In this document: positions 22,280 to 33,566 of the stretch, in pieces
Layout: the number at the start of each line of letters is the position of its first letter
Position numbering within the stretch: the stretch's first letter is position 1
Source of the DNA: Benincasa hispida
Taxonomy: Eukaryota > Streptophyta > Magnoliopsida > Cucurbitales > Cucurbitaceae
Assembly: GCF_009727055.1 (NCBI RefSeq)
Contig: NC_052359.1
Span: forward strand, 25,410,220 to 25,474,219
Direction: 5' to 3'
DNA: 64,000 nt
Notes under the pieces: generated by a model
Databases searched by the model: none
Told to the model about the DNA's origin: nothing
Seen by the model: only the letters and a program-made list of their open reading frames with translations
Position numbers and translations under genes: made by a program

Positions 22280-25200
22280 GTTTTCTAACTGTCGAAATGT
22301 GCTCCAAGTCTAAATTTGGATGAAGTTTGGTTCAAAGATACTTATGAACCCTGAAGATGAGCTTTGTACATGTGTGGACGAACTTTGATAGAAAAAGGTC
22401 AAGAAAGTTCGAAAATGACGAACTTTGGGTTTCTAGGTGTCGAAATGTCCTCTTAGTCCAAATTTGGTCGAAGTTTAGTTTAAAAGTTACCGATGAACGC
22501 TGGACAATAGTTTTGTACCTGTATGGATAAACTTTGGACCAAAAGGTCAAGAAAGTGTCCAAAAATGACGAAATTTTGGTTTCTACTTGTCGAAATGTGC
22601 TCCAAGTCAAAATTTGGATGAAGTTTCGTTCAAAAGTTACTTGTGAACTCTAGAAACGAATTTTGTACCTATGTGGACGAACTTTGGCATAAAGTGTAAA
22701 GGAAGGGACTAAAAAGGATGAACTTTGGGTTTCTCCTTGTCAAAATGTCCTCCAAATCCAAATTTGGCAGAAGTTTGGTTTAAAAGATGCTTATCAACCC
22801 TGGAGAGGAGTTTTGTACGAGTGTGGACGAACTTAGACACAAAAGGTTAACAAAGAGTTCATAAAGGACGATTTTTGGGTTTCTACATGTCAAAGTCTGC
22901 TATAATTCCAAATTTGGACGATCTTGGGTTCAAAAGGTTGAACTCTGAAAAGGTGTTTTGTACCTGTGTATACCTTGGCACAAATCCAAAAAGGACGAAC
23001 TTTGGGTTTCTACTTGTCGAAATGTGCTCCAAGTCTAAATTTTGATGAAGGTTGGTTCAAAAGATACTTATGAACCCTAGAGAGTAGTTTTGTACATGTG
23101 TGGACAAACTTTGACACAAAAGGTCAAGAAAGAGTTCGAAAAGGATAAACTTTGGGCTTCTACATTTCGAAATGTGCTCTTAGTCAAAATTTGGTCGAAG
23201 TTTGGTTTAAAAATTACTGATGAATGCTAGACAATAGTTTTGTACCTGTATGGGTAAACTTTGGACGAAAAGGTCTAGAAAGTGTCGAAAAATGACGAAC
23301 TTTGGATTTCTATTTGTCGAAATATGCTCCAAGTCCAAATTTGGATGAAGTATGGTTCAAAAGATACTTATGAACCTTGGAAATGAGTTTTGTACCTGTG
23401 TGGATGATCTTAGACACAAAAGGGCAAGAAATATTATGAAGACGATCAACTTTGGGTTTCTACTAGTCGAAATGTGCTCAAAGTCCAAATTTGGATGAAT
23501 TTTAGTTCAAAAGATACTTATGAACCTTGGAGAAGAGTTTTATACCTGTGTGGACGAACTTTGATACAAAAGGTCAAGAAAGAGTCCGCAAAGAACGAAC
23601 CTTGGTCAAAGTTTGGTTTAAAAGTTACTTATGAATCCTGAACAGGAGTTTTGTACCTATATGGATGAACTTTGGACGAAAAGGTCAAGAAAAAGTCCAA
23701 AAATGATGAATTTTTGGTTTCTATTTGTCAAAATGTGCTTTAAGTCAAAACTTGGACAAAGTTTGGTTCAAAACGTACTTAGGAACCGTAGAAAGGAATT
23801 TTGTACCTGTGGACGAACTTTGGCACAAAGGGTAAAGAAACAGACTAAATAGGACGAACTTTGGGTTTCTACTTGTCGAAATGTGCTCCAAGTCGAAATT
23901 TGGACAAATTTTTGTTCAAAATTTACTTATGAACCCGTGAGAGGAGTTTTGTACCTGTGTGGACAAACTTTGACACAAAAGATCAAGAAATAGTCCGAAA
24001 AAGGAAAAACTTTGGGTTTCTACTAGTCAAAATGTACTCTCATTCCAAATTTTGTCAAAGTTTGGTTCAAAAGTTACTTGCGAACCCTGGGTAGGAGTTT
24101 TGTATCAGTATGGATGAACATTGGATTGAAAGGTCAAGAAAGAGTCCAAAATGATGAATTTTTGGGTTTTGTATTTGTCGAAATGTGCTCCAAGTCAAAA
24201 TTGGACGAAGTTTGGTTGAAAATGTACTTATGAACCCTAGAAAGGAGTTTTGTACTTATGTGGATGAACATTGGCACAAAGGGTAAAGAAAAATACTAAA
24301 AAGGACGAACTTTGGGTTTCTACTTGTCGAAATGTGCTCCAAGTGCAAATTTAGACGTAGTTTGGTACAAAAGATACTTATGACCCATGGAGAGAAGTTC
24401 TGTACATGTGTGAATGAACTTTGAAACAAACGGTCAAGAAAGAGTCCCCAAACGACGAAGTTGTGGTTTCTACGTGTCAAAATGTGGTCTAAGTCTAAAT
24501 TTTGTTGAAATTTGGTTTAAAAGTTACTTATGAACGTTGGACAATAGTTTTATACCTGTAGGATGAACTTTGGACCTAAAGTCCAAGAAAGAGTAAAAAA
24601 ATGACGAACTTTGGGTTTCTATTTGTCAAAATGTGCTCCAAGTCAAAATTTGGATGAGTTTTGGTTCAAAAGATAATTATGAACTAGAGAGGAGTTTTGT
24701 ACCATTGTGGATAAACTTAGACACAAAAGATCAAGAATGAGACCGAAAAAGACGAACTTTGGGTTTCTACACATCAAAATGTGCTGGAAGTCAAAATTTA
24801 GTCGAATTTAAGTTTAAAAGTTACATATGAACCTTGGACAAGAGTTTTGTACCTGTATGGATGAACTTTAGACCATAAGGTCAAGAAAGAGTCCAAACAT
24901 GACGAACTTTGGGTCTCTATTTATCGAAATGTGCTTCAAGTCGAAATTTAGATGAAGTTTGGTTCAAAAGGTACTTATGAACCCAAGAAAGAAATTTTGT
25001 ACCTATGTCGATAAACTTTGGCACAAAGGGTAAAGAAAGACACTAAAAAGAAAGAACTTTGGGTTTTTACTTGTCAAAATGTGCTCCAAGTCCAAATTTC
25101 GAAGAAGTTTGGTTCAAAAGATACTAATGAACCCTGAACACGAGTTTTGTACTAGGGTGGACAAAGTTAGACACAAAAGGTTAAGAAAGAGTTCGAAAAG

Positions 25201-27431
25201 GACAAACTTTGAGTTTATACATGTCGAAGTCTGCTATAATTCCAAATTTGGACGAAGTTTGGTTCAAAAGGTACTTATGATCCCTGGAAAGGAGTTTTGT
25301 ACCTGTGTGGATGATCCTTAGCACAAATGTCCAGAAAGAGTCCGAAAAGGACAAACTAGGGTCTACTTCTCGAAATGGGCTCCAAGTCTAAATTTGGATG
25401 AAGTTTGGTTCAAAAGATACTTATGAACCCAGGAGAGAAGTTTTGTACATGTGTGGTTGAACTTTGACACAAAAGGCAAGAAAGAGTCCAAAAAGGATGA
25501 ACTTTGGGTTTCTACTAGTCAAAATGTGCTCTTAGTCCAAATTTGGGCGTAGTTTGGTTCAAAAGGTACTTATGAACCCTAAAAATGAATTTTGTACCTA
25601 TGTGGACAAACTTTCGGTTTCTCCTTGTCGAAATGTCATCCAAATCCAAATTTGGAAGAAGTCTGCTATAATTCAAAGTTTGGACGAACTTGGGTTCAAA
25701 AGGGAAAGTACCCTTTTGAACCCTTAAAAGGAGTTTTGTACCTGTGTGGATGAAGCTTGGCAAAAAATGTAAAGAAAGGGTATGGAAAGGACGAACATTG
25801 GGTTTCTACTTGTTGAAATATGCTCCAAGTCCAAATTTGGACGAGGTTTGGTTCAAAAGATACATATGATGCTTGGAGAGGAGTTTTGTACCTATGTGGA
25901 CGAAATTTGACACAAAAGGTCAAGAAAGAGTCTGAAAAGGATGAACTTTGGGTTTCTACTTGTCGAAATGTGCTCTCGGTCCAAATTTGGTCAAAGTTTG
26001 GTTTAAAAGTTACTTATGAACCTTGGACTAGTTTTATTAGATGGATGAACTTTGGACCAAAAGGTCAAGAAAGAGTCCAAAAATGACGAACTTTGAATTT
26101 CTACTTGTTGAAATATACTCCAAGTCCAAAGTTGGACGAAGTGTGGTTCAAATGATATTTATGAACCTTGGAAATGAGTTTTGTTCCTGTGTGGACGAAC
26201 TTAGACACAAAAGTGCAAGAAAGATTTCGAAAATGATGAACTTTGGGTTTCTACTAGTCGAAATGTGCTCAAAGTCCAAATTTGGACGAAGTTTTGTTCA
26301 AAAGATACTTATGAACCCCTGAGAGGAGTGTTATACCTATGTGGACGAACTTTGACACAAAAGGTCAAGAAATAGTCTGAAAAATGACAAACTTTTGGTT
26401 TCTACTTGTCAAAATGTGCTCTCATTCCAAATTTGGTTGAATTTGGTTTAAAAGTTACTTGCGAACCCTGGAGAGGTGTTTTGTTTTAGTATGTATGAAC
26501 ATTGGACCAAAAGGTCAAGAAAGAGTCCCAAAATGATGAATTTTGGGTTTTGTATTTGTCGAAATGTGCTCCAAGTCAAAATTTGGACGAAGTTTGCTTC
26601 AAAAGGTACTTATGAACCCTAGAAAGGAATTTTGTACTTATGTGGACGAACATTGGCAGAAAGGGTAAAGAAAAAGACTAAAAATGATGGACTTTGGGTT
26701 TCTACTTGTCGAAATGTGGTCTAAGTCAAAATTTGGACGAAGTTTGGTTCAAAAGATAATTATGAACTAGAGAGGAGTTTTGTACCAGTGTGGATAAACT
26801 TAGACACAAAAGGTCGAGAAAGAGTTCGAAAAGGACGAACTTTGGGTTTCTACACGTCAAAATGTGCTCCAAGTCCAAATTTGGACGAAGTTTGGTTCAA
26901 AAGATATTTATGAACCTTGGAAAGGAGTTTTCTACCTGTGTTTAGAAACTTTGATACAAAAGGTCAAGAAAGAGTCTGAAAAGGATGAAGTTTATGTTTC
27001 TTCATATCGAAATGTGCTCTCAGTCCAAATTTGTTCGAATTTCAATTTAAAAGTTACATTGAACCCTGGACAGGACTTTTGTACCTGTATGGATGAACAT
27101 TAGACCATAAGGTCAAGAAAGAGTCCAAAAACGACGAACTTTGGGTTTCTACCTTTCGAAATGTGCTTCAAATCAAAAGTTGGATGAAGTTTGGTTCAAA
27201 GGGTACTTATGAACATTAGAAAGAAATTTTGTACCTATGTCGACAAACTTTGGCACAAAGGGTAAAAAAAGACACTAAAAGGAAAAAACTTTAGGTTTCT
27301 ACTTATCGAAATGTGCTCCAAGTCCAAATTTGGAAGAAGTTTCATTCAAAAGATACCTATGAACCCTGGAGAGAAATTTTGTACCAGTTTAGACGAACTT
27401 GGACACAAAAGGTCAAGAAAGAGTTCGAAAA

Positions 27432-27729
27432 GGACGAACTTTGGGTTTCTACATGTCGCAGTCTGCTATAATTTCAAATTTGGATGATCTTTGGTTCGAA
27501 AGGTATTATGATCCCTGGAAAGGTGTTTTTTACCTGTGTGGATGATCCTTAGCACAAAATGTTAAGAAAGAGTCTGAAAAGGACGAACTTTGGGTTTCTA
27601 CATGTCGCAGTCTGCTATAATTTCAAATTTGGATGATCTTTGGTTCGAAAGGTATTATGATCCCTGGAAAGGTGTTTTTTACCTGTGTGGATGATCCTTA
27701 GCACAAAATGTTAAGAAAGAGTCTGAAAA
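27432..27729 (+). repeat. Near-identical duplication of one 149-bp monomer
   Basis: 27432-27580 and 27581-27729 are the same type-B monomer, apparently without differences, including unusual variants (ATGTCGCAGTCTGCTATAAT and GGTATTATGATCCC). Neighbouring monomers differ from each other far more, so this is a recent duplication. Confidence 0.88.
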
Positions 27730-29984
27730 GGACAAACTTAGGGTTTCTACTTATCGAAATGTGCTCCAAGTCTAAATTTGGATGAAGTTTGGTTCAAAAG
27801 ATATTTATGAACTCTGGAGAGGAGTTTTGTACATATGTGGATGAACTTTGACACAAAATGTCAAGAATGAGTCTGAAAAGGACGAACTTTGGGTTTCTAC
27901 GTGTCGAAATGTGTTCTTAGTCCAAATTTGGTCGATGTTTAGTTTAAAAGTTACTGATGAATACTGGACAATAGTTTTGCACCTGTATGGATAAACTTTG
28001 GACAAAAAGGTCAAGAAAGTATCAAAAAATGACAAACTTTGGGTTTCTACTTGTCGAAATATGCTCCAGGACAAACTTTGGACGTAGTTTGGTTCAAAAG
28101 GTACTTATGAACCCTAGAAACAAATTTTATACCTATGTGGATGAACTTTGGCACAAAGGCTAAAGAAAGAGACTAAATCAAAATGTGCTCCAAGTCAAGT
28201 TTGGACAAAGTATAGTTCAAAAAGTATTTATGAATCCTAGAAAGGAATTTTGAACCTATATGGACGAACATTGGCACAAAGGGTAAAGAATGAGATTGAA
28301 AAGGACGAACTTTAGGTTTCTACTTGTCGAAATCTGCTCGAAGTTCAAATATGGAAGAAGTTTGGTTCAAAAGACACTTATGAATCCTGGAAAGGACTTT
28401 TGTTCAAGTGTGGATGAACTTAGGCACGAAAGGTTGAGAAAGAGTTCGAAAAGGACGAACTTTAGATTTCTACATGTCAAAGTCTGCTATAATTAAAAAT
28501 TTGAATGAACTTTGGTTCACAAGGTACTTATGCACCCTAGAAAGAAATTTTGTACCTATGTGGACAAACTTTGGCAGAAAGGGTAAGGAATGAGACTAGA
28601 AAGGATGAACTGTCACACCCCCTCCCTAGCCTTAACCCAAAACTTAGAAGAAAGCATGAAGACATACTAGTACCATTCCAAGACAATATTTTTTATTTAA
28701 CATTTCCGCTTTATCTATTAAAATCCTTAACATGTTTACAATAACCATCTAAATTTCATACATGTAGCTACATTTTCCTATACTTTTCTATTACATGATC
28801 CAAGCCACGCCTTGAGAAATTACCAAGTCTTGGTGTTTCATGGTAGTAGACTCTTCTCTGAGTGGTGAATAGAAGAAAACATTTGGAAAAGTGTGAGCTA
28901 ATAAGCCCAATGAGTGGTGCCTTTTAAAATAACAATAACTTTAATTACAAAACATATTTTTGAGAAGTCAATCACATAATCAAAATTTCATTATAATCTA
29001 TGCATGATCACATGTAATCCTGCTCAATCATTATCCTCCAACCACATGCTATACTTGGCATGTTCACATCATGCATATATTAACAATCATAACAACTTTT
29101 CATGGAAACTTTCCTATATCCCGTTTTCCCGCCAATGTGCACATCGACAACTATTTCCCGCTAGACATGCTTAGGTATCTTGACTATATTTTCCACTGAC
29201 CAAAGCTGACTATATTTTCCCGCCAAGTACCACTTTTAAGCATGTTAACTATGTATTTTGGGTATAATCTTAGTTTCCATAGTAATTATATAGATAATAT
29301 CGTGGCAAGCAAAATAACATTATAATCATGCATCTTGTACATACCTATGCATTTATTCATATAGTAATGCATAAATCTTAATAACCACTAACCGTTAGCA
29401 AGATTTTCTACTGAAACTACTTTGAGAGTATCTTCCTGAGATTTCTTCTATATCAATGAAAATTTCTCAATTAATACTGTTATATCAATAAATAATGCTA
29501 AAATAGTCAAAATACCTTTATATAATAAAAGTACCAGCTTACCCTACTCAAAACTTAGTCAAAATCTCAAAATCAGCCCCTTTAAAGGTTATTTTAACTG
29601 TGGTGTGCGCAAGGATTCTGGCAGGCAGCTGAGGTGTTCGGTCTTGTGCAAAGAGTGCGCGTGCTGTGTCGCACGGTTGGCTGCAGCGTTGGGCTGGTGT
29701 GCCTGTGCTGGAGCATCACGGTCGATGCGTTGGTGCGAGGTGCACGCTGTTTTGTGATGGATGGATGAAGCGTTGGTTAGGAGTAAGGCATGCGCTGCGT
29801 TTGCGATGGATGCGTTGGCTGGCTGGGCTTATACGTCCGTACTAGCTTCTAAGTTTCATCAATGCAACTTCCTTCGAACCCTAACTATTTTGGCAGCCTC
29901 AATACTCAAACTTAATACTCTAAATAAGCTCTTAACACTGAGATTTTGGTAATGGCATGAATGAACTATTCTCGCCCAACCCCT

Positions 29985-29998
29985 CTATTTATAGCCAT
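29985..29998 (-). promoter_or_regulatory. TATA box of the solo LTR
   Basis: CTATAAATAGAGG on the minus strand, followed by sequence with the look of a transcript start. It orients the LTR on the minus strand. Confidence 0.6.
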
Positions 29999-30124
29999 CC
30001 CAAGCTCATCCCCTTGTGAAAACTCAACCTACATCTGTCCCTTTTTAAGATTGCCAACACTAAGCCCATTCCAGCCATACCATGAGTTGTTTTAACCTTA
30101 ATTTGCCAGCCAAATTTCTTTCTT

Positions 30125-30302
30125 TGCATGCAACCTCTTTCTTCCACCTCCTACTTAGAGTGATAAGACTACATTTGCATGTAACCTCCTTCTTCCACCT
30201 CCTACTTTGAGTGATAAGACTACTTTTGCATGTAACCTCCTTCTTCCACCTCCTACTTAGAGTGATAGGATTACTTTTGTATGAACCTCCTTCCGCCACC
30301 TC
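30125..30302. repeat. 51-bp tandem repeat, about 3.3 copies
   Basis: CTTCCACCTCCTACTT occurs at 30141, 30192 and 30243, each 51 bp apart, with a fourth degenerate partial copy (CCTTCCGCCACCTC). As 51 is divisible by three, the minus strand has an open frame with a 17-residue repeat (SRRWKKEVTCK core), which I do not regard as a gene. Confidence 0.85.
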
Positions 30303-31172
30303 AAGGATGTTTATCTATATAATTTGGTATGCTTATGGACGCATCTCTTGAATGGTACCATCTTCTCTTGAGGTTCTTTTCCCATTGGTCATCCTTCCTT
30401 TTGTCCATGTGTCCATTCATCTATTAACTATTGCCTAAGGTGGCTATAACCATCGCATGTTAAATGACATCGACGCATACCCTTTGCCATGGATGAATGC
30501 CTTCGGCTAACGGGGCATACTTCCTTTGTCGCAAGCCTCTTTGCCGCACGCCTTGGTTTGCATCGATGCCTAAGCGCTTCGCCGCATCGAATTACCATGG
30601 CCGCATCATAGACGTATGCCACCGACGCATGGGCGTGTGGCATAAGCGCTGGCCATCACTCGCAGGGCTTGCTCAGCCGCATGGGCACTCAACAGAGCAC
30701 TCGACACATAGGCTGAGCGCTTGGGCTCGACGCATGGGCTGGGCACTTGGCAGAGGCGCTCGATGCATGGACGCTTGGCAGGGTGTTCAACGCATAGGTT
30801 AGGTGCCTGGCATGGCCGCTCGACGCATGGGCAGGGGCACTTGGCATGGCCGCTCGACATATGCCTCCCAAAAACACTTGCCCACGCCCTCTTGCATCTA
30901 ATGATTAGCACAACATGGAGCCAGCTTCCCACGCACCCTTAGGCCTTGTGTTCAGTGTGTTTAGGCCCTTCACATGCGTTGGCCGTATTTCCAAAAACTT
31001 GTTTCTCTTGGCCACCTTTTGATCCTCTTTATTTTCACATAACTTAGTACTAACGCCTTCACTATTTTTTCTTGTTCCAATACATACTCCTTTTAGCAAT
31101 ATTTCCTTACTACTTAGGATTTTTCCTTCTCCTAATAGCCATCCACCTTAGATTTAGTGTTAGGGTCTTACA

Positions 31173-33566
31173 TGAACCTTGGCACAAAATGTCAAGAAAG
31201 AGTTTGAAAAGGACGAACTTTGGGTTTCTACTTGTCGAAATGTACTTCAAGTCCAAATTTGGATGAAGTTTGGTTCAAAAGATACTTATGAATGTTGGAG
31301 AGGCATTTTGTACCTATGTGGACGAACTTTGACACAAAAGGTCAAGAAAGAGTTCGAAAAGGACGAACTTTGGGTTTCTACGTGTCGAAATGTGCTTTTT
31401 GTCAAAATTTGGTCGTAGTTTGGTTTAAAATTTATTTATGAACCCTTGATAAGAGTTTTGTACCTCTATGGATGAACTTTGGACCAAAAGGTCAAGAAAG
31501 AGTCCAAAAATGACGAACTTTGGGTTTCGATTTGTCAAAATGTACTCCGAGTCCAAATTTGGACGAAGTTTTGTTCAAAAGATACTTTTGAACCCTAGAG
31601 AGAAGTATTTGTTCTTGTGTAGACGAACTCTGACACAAAATGTCAAGAAAGAGTTCGGAAAGGACGAATTTTGGGTTTCTACATGTCAAAATGCGCTATC
31701 AGTCCAAATTTGGTCGAAGTTTGGTTTAAAAGTTACTTATGAACTCTGGACATGTGTTTAGTACCTATATTGATCAACTTGGGTCCAACAGGTCAACAAA
31801 GAGTCCAAAAATGTGTTCTAAATAAAAATTTGGAAGATGTTTGGTTTAAAAGATACTTGTAAACCTTGGAGAGGAGTTTTGTATCTGTGCGGATGAGCCT
31901 TTGCACAAAATATCAAGAAAGAGTCTAAAAAGGACGAACTTTGGGTTTCTACTTGTCAAAATGTGCTTCAATTCCAAATTTGGACGAAAGTTTAGTTCAA
32001 AAGGTACTTATGAACTGGGGAGGAAAGAGTCTGAAAAGGACAAACTTTGGGTATTTTCATGTGGAAATGTGCTCTCAGTCAAAATTTGGTTGAATTTCAT
32101 TTACATATGAACCCTGGACAGTAGTTTTGTACTTGTATGGATGAATTTTGGAGCATAAGGTCAAAAAAGAGTCCACAAATGACGAACTTTGGGTTTCTAC
32201 TTGTCGAAATGTGCTTCAAGTCAAAATTTGGACGATGTTTGGTATAAAAGGTACTTATGAACCCTAGAAAGAAATTTTATAACTATGTCGACAATCATTG
32301 GCACAATGGGTAAAGAAAGACACTAAAAAGAAAAAACTTTGGGTTTCTACTTGTCGAAATGTGCTCCAAGTCAACATTTGGAAGAAGTTTAGTTCAAAAG
32401 ATACTTATGAACCTTGGAGAGGAGATTTGTACTAATGTGGATGAAGTTAGACACAAAAGGTCAAGAAAGAGATCGAAAGGTACGAACTTTGGGTTTCTAC
32501 ATGTTGAAGTCTGCTATAATTTCAAATTTGGACGAACTTTGGTTCAAAAGGTACTTATGAATCCTAGAAAGGATTTTTATGCCTGTGTGGATGATCTTTA
32601 GTACAAAATGTTAAGAAAGAGTCCGAAAAGGACGAACTTAGGGTTTCTACTTGTCGAAAGTTGCTCCAAGTCTAAATTTTGATGAAGTTTGGTTCAAAAG
32701 ACACTTATGAACCCTGGAGAGGAGTTTTGTATATGTGTGGACGAACTTTGAAATAAAAGGTCAAGAAAGAGTCCGAAAAGATACGAACTTTGGGTTTCTA
32801 TCTATCGATATATGCTCTTAGTCCAAATTTGGTCGAAGTTTGGTTTAAAACTACTTATGAATGCTGGACAATAGTTCTGTACCTATATGGATGAACTTTG
32901 GACCAAAAGGTCAACAAAGAGTCGAAAAATGACGAACTTTGGGTTTCTACTTGTCGATTGTGCTTCAAGTCAAAATTGGGATGAAGTTTGGTTCAGAAGG
33001 CACTTATGAACCCTAGAAACGAATTTTGTACCTATGTGGATGAAGTTTGGCATAAAGGGTAAGGAAAGAGACTTAAACGGACGAACTTTTGCTTTCTCTT
33101 TGTCGAAATGTCCTCTAAGTCCAAATTTGGAAGATGTTTGGTTTAAAAGATACTTATGAACCTTCGAGAGGATTTTTGTACCAGTGTGGATGAACTTAGA
33201 CACAAAATGTCAAGAAAGAGTCCGTAAAGGACAAATTTTGGGTTTCTACATGTTGAAGTCTGCTATAATTCCAAATTTGGATGAACTTTGGTTCAAAAGG
33301 AACTTATGAACCCTGGAAAGAAAGGTACCTATGTGGATGAACCTTGGCACAAAATGTCACGAAAGAGTATGAAAAGAACGAACTTTGGGTTTCCACTTGT
33401 CGACATGTGCTCCAAGTCCAAATTTGAATGAAGTTTTATTCCATATTTACTTAAGAACCATGGAGAGGAGTTTTGTACCTGTGTGGATGAAGTTTGACCC
33501 AAAAGGTCAAGAAAGAGTCAGAAAAAGACAAACTTTGGGTTAACTTGTCAAATGTGCTCTTAGTCC
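31173..33566 (+). repeat. ~150-bp satellite, plus orientation (block 2b)
   Basis: About 16 monomers continuing block 2a after the solo LTR. The word TGGGTTTC starts at 31221, 31371, 31521 and 31672, showing the 150-bp period. The block ends at about 33566 where monomer orientation reverses. Confidence 0.9.

Larger units (their letters stand above)
19394..28610 (+). repeat. ~150-bp satellite, plus orientation (block 2a), with five-monomer higher-order repeat
   Basis: About 61 monomers. Five monomer types recur in fixed order (A to E). They are told apart by their middle part: A has CCTCCAAATCCAAATTTGGA; B has TCTGCTATAATTCCAAATTT and ATGATCCTTAGCACAAAATG; C has CTCCAAGTCTAAATTTGGAT; D has CTCTTAGTCCAAATTTGGTC and GACAATAGTTTTG; E has AAACGAATTTTGTACCTATG and AAAGGGTAAAGAAAG. 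The type-B mark falls at 19568, 20308, 20594, 21341, 22075 and 22898, that is mostly 734-747 bp apart. No gene is seen in it. Confidence 0.92.
28611..31172 (-). mobile_element. Solo LTR (family S) inserted in the satellite, with TGAAC target duplication
   Basis: This 2562-bp insertion runs from TGTCACACCC to GGGTCTTACA on the plus strand and is flanked by TGAAC at 28606-28610 and 31173-31177. Satellite continues in register on both sides. On the minus strand it starts TGTAAGACCC and has a strong TATA motif (CTATAAATAGAGG) at about 29985-29998, so it is a minus-oriented LTR with a long U3. It contains a 51-bp tandem repeat (30125-30302) and a GC-rich region with ACGCATGGGC-type words (30480-30890). 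No gag, pol or second LTR is present. Conserved words link it to 4118-6482. Confidence 0.85.

Noticed and set aside
30060..30932. Several open frames on both strands in a GC-rich stretch
   Set aside because: They come from GC-rich short repeats in a solo LTR with target duplications; frames in many phases are open at once.
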